A DNA stretch of 5,561 bases from contig CAKUZC010000071.1 in NCBI GenBank assembly GCA_934718145.1, forward strand, positions 1-5,561, in the 5' to 3' direction. Made by a program: the position numbers and the translations under genes. Positions within the stretch are counted from its first letter, which is position 1. Every line of letters starts with the position of its first letter. This document shows positions 1 through 5,561 of the stretch, piece after piece. The notes beneath the pieces are model-generated. The model searched no databases. It saw only the letters and a program-made list of their open reading frames with translations, and was not told where the DNA came from. The DNA comes from an uncultured Eubacteriales bacterium. GTDB lineage: Bacteria; Bacillota; Clostridia; Oscillospirales; Acutalibacteraceae.

Positions 1-613
1 ATTTTATATTCCAGAAATGTCCATCTAGTTCTTCAAAACTGACTTCTGAATCAGAAATTGAAGTTTTACATTTAGGGCACCAATTAATTATTTTTTCCCC
101 TTTGTAAATCAATCCTTTTTCATAAAGCCGTACAAAAAATTCTCTAACAGCTTTGCTACATCCATCATCCATAGTAAATCTCTCTTTTGACCAATCACAA
201 GAGGCACCTAACTTTTTTAATTGATTTACTATATTGCTACCGTATTCATTTTTCCATTCCCATGCACGCTCTAGAAATTTCTCTCGACCTATTTCCTCTT
301 TAGAAACTCCTTCTTTACGCATCTGTTCAACTATTTTTGCTTCTGTTGCAATAGCAGCATGATCCGTGCCCGGAACCCAAAGTACTTCATACCCCTGCAT
401 TCTTTTAAATCTTACTATGATGTCTTGTATAGTTTCATCTAAAGCATGTCCCATATGAAGTTTACCTGTTATATTAGGTGGCGGCATTACAATTGTATAT
501 GGCTCTTTATCTTTATTAACATTCGCTTTGAAAAATCCGTTATCAACCCAAAACTTATATAATCTATCTTCAACTATTTTAGGGTCATATATCTTACTAA
601 GATTTTCATCCAT
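1..613 (-). CDS. valS: Valyl-tRNA synthetase, N-terminal part (3' end outside window)
   Basis: Class I aminoacyl-tRNA synthetase that attaches valine to tRNA-Val in the cytoplasm. The first 204 codons are present; the family is usually about 870-950 residues, so roughly three quarters lie beyond position 1. Seen in the translation: the nucleotide-binding signature PPPNITGKLHMGHAL (residues 45-59) with the HIGH-type motif HMGH at 53-56; PGTDHAAIATE (81-91), typical of ValS; GASCDWSKERFTMD (136-149); and NWCPKCKTSISDSEV (177-191) with the Cys pair C179/C182, where the editing domain begins. The wording of these motifs fits ValS rather than IleS or LeuS. The ATG at 613 is chosen because a good Shine-Dalgarno (AAGGGAG) lies 8 nt upstream; a second in-frame ATG three codons... 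downstream lies too close to matter for the assignment (the protein would begin two residues later). It starts 13 nt after engB ends, so co-transcription is likely. No frame breaks are seen. The KMSKS motif and C-terminal coiled coil are not visible. Confidence 0.97.
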   Translation of the reverse strand, partial: MDENLSKIYDPKIVEDRLYKFWVDNGFFKANVNKDKEPYTIVMPPPNITGKLHMGHALDETIQDIIVRFKRMQGYEVLWVPGTDHAAIATEAKIVEQMRKEGVSKEEIGREKFLERAWEWKNEYGSNIVNQLKKLGASCDWSKERFTMDDGCSKAVREFFVRLYEKGLIYKGEKIINWCPKCKTSISDSEVSFEELDGHFWNIK

Positions 614-621
614 AGGTTTTT

Positions 622-628
622 CTCCCTT
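622..628 (-). promoter_or_regulatory. Shine-Dalgarno of valS, overlapping the engB stop
   Basis: On the minus strand the sequence reads TAAGGGAGAAAAACCTATG. AAGGGAG is a strong ribosome binding site 8 nt before the valS ATG, and its first two bases are the last two of the engB TAA stop. Ribosomes finishing engB would therefore end on the valS binding site, which suggests translational coupling (inference). Confidence 0.8.
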
Positions 629-1220
629 ATTTACTATTTAAACTACTTAAAATTATACTTTTTATGTTTTCTATTCCTTCCCCTGTTGTAGAAGAAAATA
701 TTACATTGGAGATATCAACGTACTTCTCCAGTTCATTTCTAAGATCACTTTCACGATTCAATCGCTGAGTTTTATTAAGCTTATCAACTTTAGAAGAAAC
801 TATTATAAATGGAAATTTTTTGTAGTATAGATAGTCCATCATTTGAAAATCGAGAACAGATGGACTGTGTCTCACATCTATAATTTGAACTACAAGAGAA
901 ATATTTTCACTGAAATTAAAATAACCTTCAACTAGATCAGACCATCTTTTTTTCTCGGAAAAAGATACCTTAGCATAACCGTAACCCGGTAAGTCCACAA
1001 AACGTGTTTGTTTTAAATTATATAGATTTATATTTACTGTTTTTCCCGGTTTTGTGCTTACTCGTGCCAAAGATTTTCTGTTTAATATTTTATTTATAAG
1101 CGAAGATTTTCCGACATTCGATTTTCCGGAAAATACAATTTCCGGCAATTTATCTGAAGGAAACTGCTTTAAATTACCGACAGACTTCTCAAAATAAACA
1201 TCATTAAAATTCACTGTCAT
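627..1220 (-). CDS. engB: Ribosome biogenesis GTP-binding protein EngB (YsxC/YihA)
   Basis: TRAFAC-class GTPase that acts in late assembly of the 50S ribosomal subunit and is essential in several bacteria. With the start at 1220 it has 197 residues, normal for the family. GTPase motifs, in order: G1/P-loop GKSNVGKS (32-39); G2 threonine T61 in STKPGKTVNIN; G3 DLPG (76-79) followed by YGYAKV; G4 SKVD (143-146), where T/N-K-x-D is usual; and a G5-like SSTTG (176-180). The extra N-terminal strand MTVNFNDVYFEKSV matches the normal EngB opening. An in-frame ATG at 1250 would add ten residues ([10 protein letters not shown]), but these are simply the lon tail read in another frame, do not resemble family N-termini and have no ribosome binding site. 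The 1220 start also has only a weak site (GGTG, too close to the ATG), so coupling to termination of lon, 7 nt upstream, is likely. It sits between lon and valS in the operon, and lon-engB adjacency is common in Bacillota. Confidence 0.96.
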   Translation of the reverse strand: MTVNFNDVYFEKSVGNLKQFPSDKLPEIVFSGKSNVGKSSLINKILNRKSLARVSTKPGKTVNINLYNLKQTRFVDLPGYGYAKVSFSEKKRWSDLVEGYFNFSENISLVVQIIDVRHSPSVLDFQMMDYLYYKKFPFIIVSSKVDKLNKTQRLNRESDLRNELEKYVDISNVIFSSTTGEGIENIKSIILSSLNSK

Positions 1221-1227
1221 ACACCAT

Positions 1228-3525
1228 CTACTTTTTCTTTTTGGACACATTATTTTTTTTGAAATCTTTTAAAGCATATTCAAAAACGGTATTGAGATTA
1301 TCAGCTTTCACGAAATTAACGGATTTTTTGACTACATCGTCAATTTTGCTTATATCGCTTTCATTTTCAGCTGGAATAATAACAGTTTTTATACCATTTA
1401 TATAGGCAGCCATAACTTTTTCTTTTAAACCGCCTATTGGAAGAACTCTACCTTTTAAAGTAATTTCACCGGTCATAGCAATATTTGAGTTCACAGGAAT
1501 ATTATTCAGAGATGAAAGTAGAGCCGTAGCCATGGTAACTCCGGCTGAAGGACCATCCTTGGGAATAGCGCCTTCAGGAGCATGAATATGTATATCCATA
1601 TTTTTATAAAAATCTCTTTTTACACCTAATTTTAAATAATTACTTCTTATATAGCTAACCGCCAGTTGTGCTGATTCTCGCATGACATCACCTAAGGAAC
1701 CGGTTATTTGTATATCACCTTTTCCTTTCATCGGCAAAACTTCAATTGGAAGTAATTCTCCCCCAACTGATGTCCAGGCAAGTCCTTGCACAACTCCGAC
1801 TGATTCTCCGTCATCTATTTTTTTATTTTTATATTTAACTGGTCCAAGAAACTCTTTAAGGATATTCAATTCGACTTTTACTGATTTTTCTCCATCTTCC
1901 ACTATTCTTTGTGCAGATTTTCGCATGACTTTAGCAATATTTCTCTCTAATTCACGCACTCCCGCTTCTTTTGTGTAACCTCTGATTAACAAATTTATAC
2001 AATCGTCACTTATTGAAAAAGTTTTTTTTGTTAGTCCATGTCTCTTTAATTGCTTAGGAATTAGATGTTCTTTGGCAATGTGAAATTTTTCTTCATAAGT
2101 ATAACTGCACAAATCTATAATTTCCATACGGTCATACAACGGCATGGGTATACTTTCTTTATCATTAGCAGTAGCAATAAAAAGGACGTTACTTAAATCA
2201 AAAGGAACTTCTATATATCTATCATAAAACTCACAATTTTGCTCGGGATCTAGTACCTCTAATAATGCCGAGGCAGGATCCCCATGATAATCTTCTGAGA
2301 TCTTATCGATTTCATCAAGTAATATTAAAGGATTATTTGTACCAGCTTGCTTTATGGATGTTATAATCCTACCGGGCATAGCACCTATATAAGTTTTGCG
2401 ATGTCCTCTTATCTCTGATTCATCATTAATTCCGCCAAGAGAAATTCGAATGTATTTTTTCCCCATAGCTTTAGCCAGAGACTTGACAATAGTAGTCTTT
2501 CCAACTCCAGGAGGACCTACAAGACAAATTATTTGCCCTTTAATATCAGGAGCTAATTTTTTTACGGACAAAAATTCTAAAATTCTATTTTTTACATCCT
2601 TTAATCCAAAATGACCTTTATCTAAAATCTTTTTAGTTTCCGCAACATCTATTATATCCTTGGAAGATTTATTCCATGGTAATGAAAAACACGTATCCAG
2701 ATATGTTCGAATTATATTTGCTTCGCTGGAACCGGACGGAACTTTAGAAAAATTTTCACATTCCCTTTTTAACTTGTCATATGTGTCCTGGGGAAGTTTT
2801 AGTTTTTTTAACTTTTTTTTATACTCTTCAGATTCTGTGACAGGGTCGGAACTGTCACTTAATTCCTGTGAAAGAATCTTTATCTGTTCTCTTAAAATGT
2901 ATTCTTTTTGATTTTTATCAATAGAACTCTTTATTTTGAGAGCTAGTTCATTTTCATAATTTATAACTTCATTTTCATGTGATAAAAACACAATTAATTT
3001 TTTTATTCTTTGTATAGTATCAAGCTCTTCAAGCAAAACTTGCTTATCTTTAGAATCCAAAATAATGTTGGAAGAAATATAATCGGATACTTTTCCAACT
3101 TCCTCATAAGATTCAAGATTCAAAATTAAATCAACAGGTTTTTTAGGAGAAATACTTAAATACTCCGAAAATAAATCCTCAGCTTTTCTTATAAGTGCTT
3201 CAGAAATAGCATTTTCAGGATATTTAATATCTTCTTTTTTAATTATAATTGCTTTTAAAAATTCTCCATCGTCAATATATTCAACAACTTCAGCACGATA
3301 TTTTCCTTCAACCAAAACTCTCATTGAATCGCCGTTTTGACTTATTATTTGTTTTATACGTGCCAAAACTCCAAACTCATATATTTGAGTTTGGCTTGGA
3401 TCATCATCTTTTACCTTTTTTTGGGTAGCCAAAAATATTAGCTGATTGGAATTCATAGCCTCCTTTACAGCTAATATAGATTTTTTTCGTCCTATATCGA
3501 AATGAAGCATCAAATCGGGAAACAT
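1228..3525 (-). CDS. lon: ATP-dependent serine protease Lon (LonA type)
   Basis: Homohexameric cytoplasmic AAA+ protease that degrades misfolded and regulatory proteins, with ATPase and peptidase in one chain. From the ATG at 3525 it has 765 residues: Lon N-terminal substrate domain (about 1-180), a coiled-coil-rich helical part (about 180-300), AAA+ module (about 300-555) and Lon protease domain (about 565-755). Seen directly: Walker [10 protein letters not shown] (337-345), Walker B ILLDEID (401-407), sensor-2 region [13 protein letters not shown] (516-528), catalytic serine S660 in KDGPSAG and catalytic lysine K703 in GGLKEK. The Ser-Lys spacing of 43 equals that of E. coli Lon (S679/K722), so the enzyme should be active. 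The tail is lysine-rich (SKKKK). There is no room for a lonB gene between clpX and lon. The start is uncertain: the conserved opening strand VPVLPLRGFV is encoded in frame directly upstream (to 3591) without an ATG, GTG or TTG; see the leader entry. Including it would give 787 residues, closer to E. coli Lon (784). Confidence 0.97.
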   Translation of the reverse strand: MFPDLMLHFDIGRKKSILAVKEAMNSNQLIFLATQKKVKDDDPSQTQIYEFGVLARIKQIISQNGDSMRVLVEGKYRAEVVEYIDDGEFLKAIIIKKEDIKYPENAISEALIRKAEDLFSEYLSISPKKPVDLILNLESYEEVGKVSDYISSNIILDSKDKQVLLEELDTIQRIKKLIVFLSHENEVINYENELALKIKSSIDKNQKEYILREQIKILSQELSDSSDPVTESEEYKKKLKKLKLPQDTYDKLKRECENFSKVPSGSSEANIIRTYLDTCFSLPWNKSSKDIIDVAETKKILDKGHFGLKDVKNRILEFLSVKKLAPDIKGQIICLVGPPGVGKTTIVKSLAKAMGKKYIRISLGGINDESEIRGHRKTYIGAMPGRIITSIKQAGTNNPLILLDEIDKISEDYHGDPASALLEVLDPEQNCEFYDRYIEVPFDLSNVLFIATANDKESIPMPLYDRMEIIDLCSYTYEEKFHIAKEHLIPKQLKRHGLTKKTFSISDDCINLLIRGYTKEAGVRELERNIAKVMRKSAQRIVEDGEKSVKVELNILKEFLGPVKYKNKKIDDGESVGVVQGLAWTSVGGELLPIEVLPMKGKGDIQITGSLGDVMRESAQLAVSYIRSNYLKLGVKRDFYKNMDIHIHAPEGAIPKDGPSAGVTMATALLSSLNNIPVNSNIAMTGEITLKGRVLPIGGLKEKVMAAYINGIKTVIIPAENESDISKIDDVVKKSVNFVKADNLNTVFEYALKDFKKNNVSKKKK

Positions 3526-3610
3526 TACAAACCCTCTAAGAGGGAGAACCGGAACAGCTTCATCAATTTTTATTTTTTCTTCTATCTTAATTCAACTCCA
3601 TCCTTTTCAT
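3526..3610 (-). other. 5' leader of lon encoding the missing conserved N-terminus; possible frameshift or non-AUG start
   Basis: In the lon frame, 22 codons upstream of the ATG at 3525 are open and read IKIEEKIKIDEAVPVLPLRG then FV, which is the canonical first strand of Lon. An in-frame TGA (3594-3592) closes this extension, and the only near-start codons are ATT (first at 3591) and ATA. In the neighbouring frame, an ATG at 3610-3608 overlaps the clpX TGA as ATGA, a classic coupling arrangement, and opens the peptide MKRMELN ending in TAA at 3589-3587. GGAG at 3625-3622 lies 11 nt before that ATG. A +1 shift at the AAT codon (3592-3590) would give MKRMELN-KIEEKIKIDEAVPVLPLRG, a sensible Lon N-terminus. 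Seen: both frames and their stops. Inferred: the coding role of the stretch. Cause unresolved: a 1-nt insertion (natural or sequence error), AUU initiation at 3591, or programmed +1 shifting. Confidence 0.75.
3532..3544 (-). promoter_or_regulatory. Possible ribosome binding site for the lon ATG at 3525, inside a short palindrome
   Basis: On the minus strand CCCTCT-T-AGAGGG is a perfect 13-nt inverted repeat with one central base. Its right arm, AGAGGG (3537-3532), lies 6 nt before the ATG at 3525 and resembles a Shine-Dalgarno. If used, it would start a Lon lacking the conserved first strand. In RNA a realistic hairpin would have five base pairs and a three-base loop, partly hiding the site. 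The same bases encode PLRG of the conserved Lon opening, so the SD likeness may be a by-product of coding. Confidence 0.3.
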
Positions 3611-4953
3611 GAGGCGCCGTTCTCCGTAGGACGCTTACTGAACAATTTATCCGAACTTATGGAAATCATAACTGGTTCTCTATTCTCATTATACAAAAAC
3701 TCAGGTTTGTTTTTACCTAATATAACATCTCCGTCTATAACAACCTTTTCAATGGTATGATCTGAAGGTACATCAAACATAACTTTTTGAAGTGTTTCTT
3801 CAATTATAGAGCGAAGTCCTCTTGCACCTATATTTCTTTCAATAGCCTTTTTTGCAACTGCCTCAAGAGCCGAATCTTTAAATTCAAGTTCCACTTTATC
3901 AAGTTCAAATAATTTTTTGTATTGTTTTATCAATGAATTTTTAGGTTCGGTTAAAATACGAATTAAAGATTTTTCGTCAAGACCTTTAAGAGAGGCAATG
4001 ACAGGAAGTCTTCCTACTAATTCAGGAATAAGACCAAACTTGACAAAATCTTGTGGAATCGCCTGCTTCATCCAGTCAGTTGAATCAATCTCCTTACGGG
4101 TCATGACTTTAGCTCCAAATCCCATTGAAGATGTGCTAACGCGTTTTTCAATAATCTTTTCAATTCCTTCAAATGCTCCTCCACATATAAAAAGAATATT
4201 GGAGGTATCAATTTGTATAAATTCTTGTTGAGGGTGTTTTCTTCCTCCTTTTGGAGGTACGCTTGATTTTGTTCCTTCTATTATTTTAAGAAGTGCTTGT
4301 TGAACTCCTTCTCCACTTACGTCACGTGTAATTGAAGCGTTTTCGGATTTTCTTGCTATCTTATCAATTTCATCAACGTAGATGATACCATGTTCTGCTT
4401 TTTCAATATCAAAATCAGCTGCTTGAATGAGTCTTAAAAGAATGTTTTCTACATCTTCTCCAACATATCCTGCTTCTGTTAAAGTAGTGGCATCGGCAAT
4501 TGCAAAAGGAACATCAATCATCTTAGCCAAAGTTTGAGCCAAAAGAGTTTTTCCTACGCCTGTCGGACCTAACAAGAGTATGTTACTTTTTTTGAGTTCA
4601 ACATCACTTGTAGAACCTCCGAAGAAAATCCTTTTATAATGATTGTAAACAGCAACAGAAAGAGCGATTTTAGCATCATCTTGCCCTATTACATAATCAT
4701 CCAAATACTTTTTTATTTCATGAGGTTTTGGAAGAACTTTTTCTTTTTTCTCAGACTTAGCTTCAGCCTTGATATTCTTTTGAACATCACAAGGTTTTGA
4801 AATTTTTTCATCAAGTATGTCAACACACAAACTTACACACTCATCACAAATACACACACCGGGCCCTGCTACTAATTTTTTAGCTTCATCTTGTGGTTTG
4901 CCACAGAACGAGCAACAGAGCTCTCTGTCTTTGTTTCCTCGATTTATGCCCAT
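3607..4953 (-). CDS. clpX: ATP-dependent Clp protease ATP-binding subunit ClpX
   Basis: Hexameric AAA+ unfoldase that recognises tagged or native substrates and threads them into ClpP. From the ATG at 4953 it has 448 residues; family members are about 410-430, the excess lying mainly in a charged linker (about 50-75) and the C-terminal tail. Seen, in order: zinc-binding domain with CSFC (C14, C17) and CDEC (C36, C39); IGQDDAK (89-95); Walker A GPTGVGKT (129-136); pore-1 loop GYVG (162-165); Walker B IIYVDEID (190-197); RKH pore loop (238-240); ClpP-binding loop MGF (277-279) instead of the usual IGF; arginine finger R315 in PELVGRLPV; sensor-2 GAR (376-378). All catalytic residues are present. 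A TTG at 4959 would add two residues and has AGGA 8 nt upstream; the ATG has GGTGA 6 nt upstream and is preferred, but the choice is close. It lies 45 nt after clpP, so ATPase and peptidase are co-expressed. Its TGA stop overlaps an ATG (ATGA) that leads into the lon leader. Confidence 0.97.
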   Translation of the reverse strand: MGINRGNKDRELCCSFCGKPQDEAKKLVAGPGVCICDECVSLCVDILDEKISKPCDVQKNIKAEAKSEKKEKVLPKPHEIKKYLDDYVIGQDDAKIALSVAVYNHYKRIFFGGSTSDVELKKSNILLLGPTGVGKTLLAQTLAKMIDVPFAIADATTLTEAGYVGEDVENILLRLIQAADFDIEKAEHGIIYVDEIDKIARKSENASITRDVSGEGVQQALLKIIEGTKSSVPPKGGRKHPQQEFIQIDTSNILFICGGAFEGIEKIIEKRVSTSSMGFGAKVMTRKEIDSTDWMKQAIPQDFVKFGLIPELVGRLPVIASLKGLDEKSLIRILTEPKNSLIKQYKKLFELDKVELEFKDSALEAVAKKAIERNIGARGLRSIIEETLQKVMFDVPSDHTIEKVVIDGDVILGKNKPEFLYNENREPVMISISSDKLFSKRPTENGAS

Positions 4954-4998
4954 ATTCAATCACCGATTCCTAATGTATAATTTTAAACGTTCCTAAGA
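4954..4998 (-). promoter_or_regulatory. clpP-clpX intergenic spacer with clpX ribosome binding sites
   Basis: This 45-nt spacer is the longest gap between genes if the lon leader is counted as coding. On the minus strand it holds AGGA (4971-4968), spaced 8 nt from a TTG at 4959, and GGTGA (4964-4960), spaced 6 nt from the ATG at 4953. TTAGGAA occurs twice as a direct repeat (4996-4990 and 4973-4967). I see no inverted repeat followed by a T-run, so there is no terminator here. There is also no convincing -35/-10 pair: a TATACA-like element has no matching -35 at the right distance. Read-through from clpP to clpX is expected. Confidence 0.55.
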
Positions 4999-5561
4999 TT
5001 ATCTTTTAGTTATTATCTTGTCAATTAAACCATATTTGAGAGCTTGCTCGGCATCCATAAAGTTATCTCTTTCAGTATCTGCTGCAATAATTTCATATGG
5101 CTGACCGGTTTTTTCGGATAAAATTTTATTTAATTTTTCTTTTGTCTTCAATATATGTTGAGCGTGGATATTAATATCTGTTGCTTGACCTTTAGCTCCT
5201 CCGCTTGGTTGATGAATCATTATGTCACAGTTGGGAAGTGCATATCTTTTTCCTTTAGCTCCGGCAGCTAATAAAAACGCACCCATACTTGCTGCCATAC
5301 CCATACATATAGTCGAAACATCACATTTAATATACTGCATCGTATCATATATAGCCATTCCGTCGGTTACAGAGCCGCCGGGGCTATTAATATATAAGCT
5401 TATATCTTTAGAAGCGTCCTGCCCCTCCAAATACAGTAACTGAGCTACTACTAAACTTGAAGTATTCATATTTACCTCTTCGTTGAGCATAACGATTCTA
5501 TCATTTAATAATCTGGAAAAAATATCATATGATCTTTCTCCACGACCAGTTTGCTCAACAA
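4999..5561 (-). CDS. clpP: ATP-dependent Clp protease proteolytic subunit ClpP (5' end outside window)
   Basis: Serine peptidase that forms the tetradecameric barrel of ClpXP and degrades the chains that ClpX unfolds. The reading frame stays open to the right edge (first full codon ends at 5559), giving 187 visible codons including the stop. It opens with [18 protein letters not shown], the usual ClpP N-terminal region, so translation does not begin at the internal ATG at 5490. Catalytic triad, in window numbering: S91 in [10 protein letters not shown]116 in IMIHQPSGG and D165 in [12 protein letters not shown]. Spacings of 25 and 49 equal those of well-studied ClpP (97/122/171), and the offset implies that about six residues, including the start codon, lie beyond the window. 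INSPGG (57-62), the oxyanion-forming glycine-rich segment, is intact. It ends in TAA at 4999, and clpX follows on the same strand. By family context, tig often precedes clpP in Bacillota, but this cannot be checked here. Confidence 0.97.
   Translation of the reverse strand, partial: VEQTGRGERSYDIFSRLLNDRIVMLNEEVNMNTSSLVVAQLLYLEGQDASKDISLYINSPGGSVTDGMAIYDTMQYIKCDVSTICMGMAASMGAFLLAAGAKGKRYALPNCDIMIHQPSGGAKGQATDINIHAQHILKTKEKLNKILSEKTGQPYEIIAADTERDNFMDAEQALKYGLIDKIITKR

Noticed and set aside
1682..2911. Plus-strand open frames within lon (1682-1978, 2396-2614, 2660-2911)
   Set aside because: They lie antisense to strongly conserved Lon codons, resemble no known protein, and have no sign of being genes; they are shadows of the real frame.
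3532..3544. Intrinsic terminator at the CCCTCT/AGAGGG palindrome
   Set aside because: The stem is short, there is no long T-run after it, and it lies within conserved Lon coding sequence.
3917..4231. Plus-strand open frame within clpX
   Set aside because: Antisense to the conserved AAA+ region of ClpX, with no recognisable product.
4967..4996. Promoter or operator between clpP and clpX (TATACA-like box and two TTAGGAA direct repeats)
   Set aside because: No -35 at suitable spacing. The repeats are short, AT-rich and partly explained by AGGA ribosome binding sequence. No match to a CIRCE or CtsR-type site that I can recognise.
5222..5443. Plus-strand open frame within clpP
   Set aside because: Antisense to the ClpP catalytic core; a shadow frame.
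4999..5490. ClpP starting at the ATG at 5490
   Set aside because: The frame continues upstream with the conserved [18 protein letters not shown] region to the window edge, so 5490 is an internal methionine.
1..5561. CRISPR array, tRNA genes, insertion sequences, phage or defence genes
   Set aside because: No repeat-spacer pattern, cloverleaf, transposase or terminal inverted repeats were seen; nearly all bases are taken by five conserved housekeeping genes.

Overview
This is a compact block of housekeeping genes, all on the minus strand. In transcription order (right to left) they are clpP (5' end cut off), clpX, lon, engB and valS (3' part cut off). The window is almost fully coding. Gaps are 45 nt (clpP-clpX), 7 nt (lon-engB) and 13 nt (engB-valS), and no stretch over 300 bases lacks a gene. 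I see no tRNA, rRNA, CRISPR, mobile element, convincing internal promoter or intrinsic terminator, so the five genes are most simply one operon.

Organism: the DNA is AT-rich (roughly one third G+C by eye). A clpP-clpX-lon-engB cluster is typical of low-GC Gram-positive bacteria (Bacillota), where tig often precedes it. With valS following engB, a clostridial or Tissierellia-like anaerobe is my best guess; the species cannot be read from this window. TAA, TGA and TAG are all used as stops, so the code is standard.

Layout: 5561-4999 is ClpP peptidase, lacking about six N-terminal residues. 4953-3607 is ClpX, the ATPase that unfolds substrates and feeds them to ClpP. 3525-1228 is Lon, a self-contained ATP-dependent protease. 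1220-627 is EngB (YsxC/YihA), a GTPase for 50S ribosome assembly. 613-1 is the first 204 codons of valyl-tRNA synthetase. The operon therefore joins protein quality control (ClpXP, Lon) to ribosome assembly and tRNA charging.

The one clearly odd spot is the 5' end of lon. The first available ATG (3525) lies downstream of the conserved Lon N-terminal strand (VPVLPLRG). That strand is encoded in frame just upstream, but its open frame (3591-3526) holds no ATG, GTG or TTG. An ATG that overlaps the clpX stop codon opens a 7-codon frame that ends exactly where the Lon frame opens. A +1 shift there would restore a full-length Lon. The arrangement could be a 1-nt insertion (real or a sequence error), a non-AUG start, or a prfB-like programmed +1 frameshift. 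Nothing else supports a novel system; the rest is a well-known conserved cluster.
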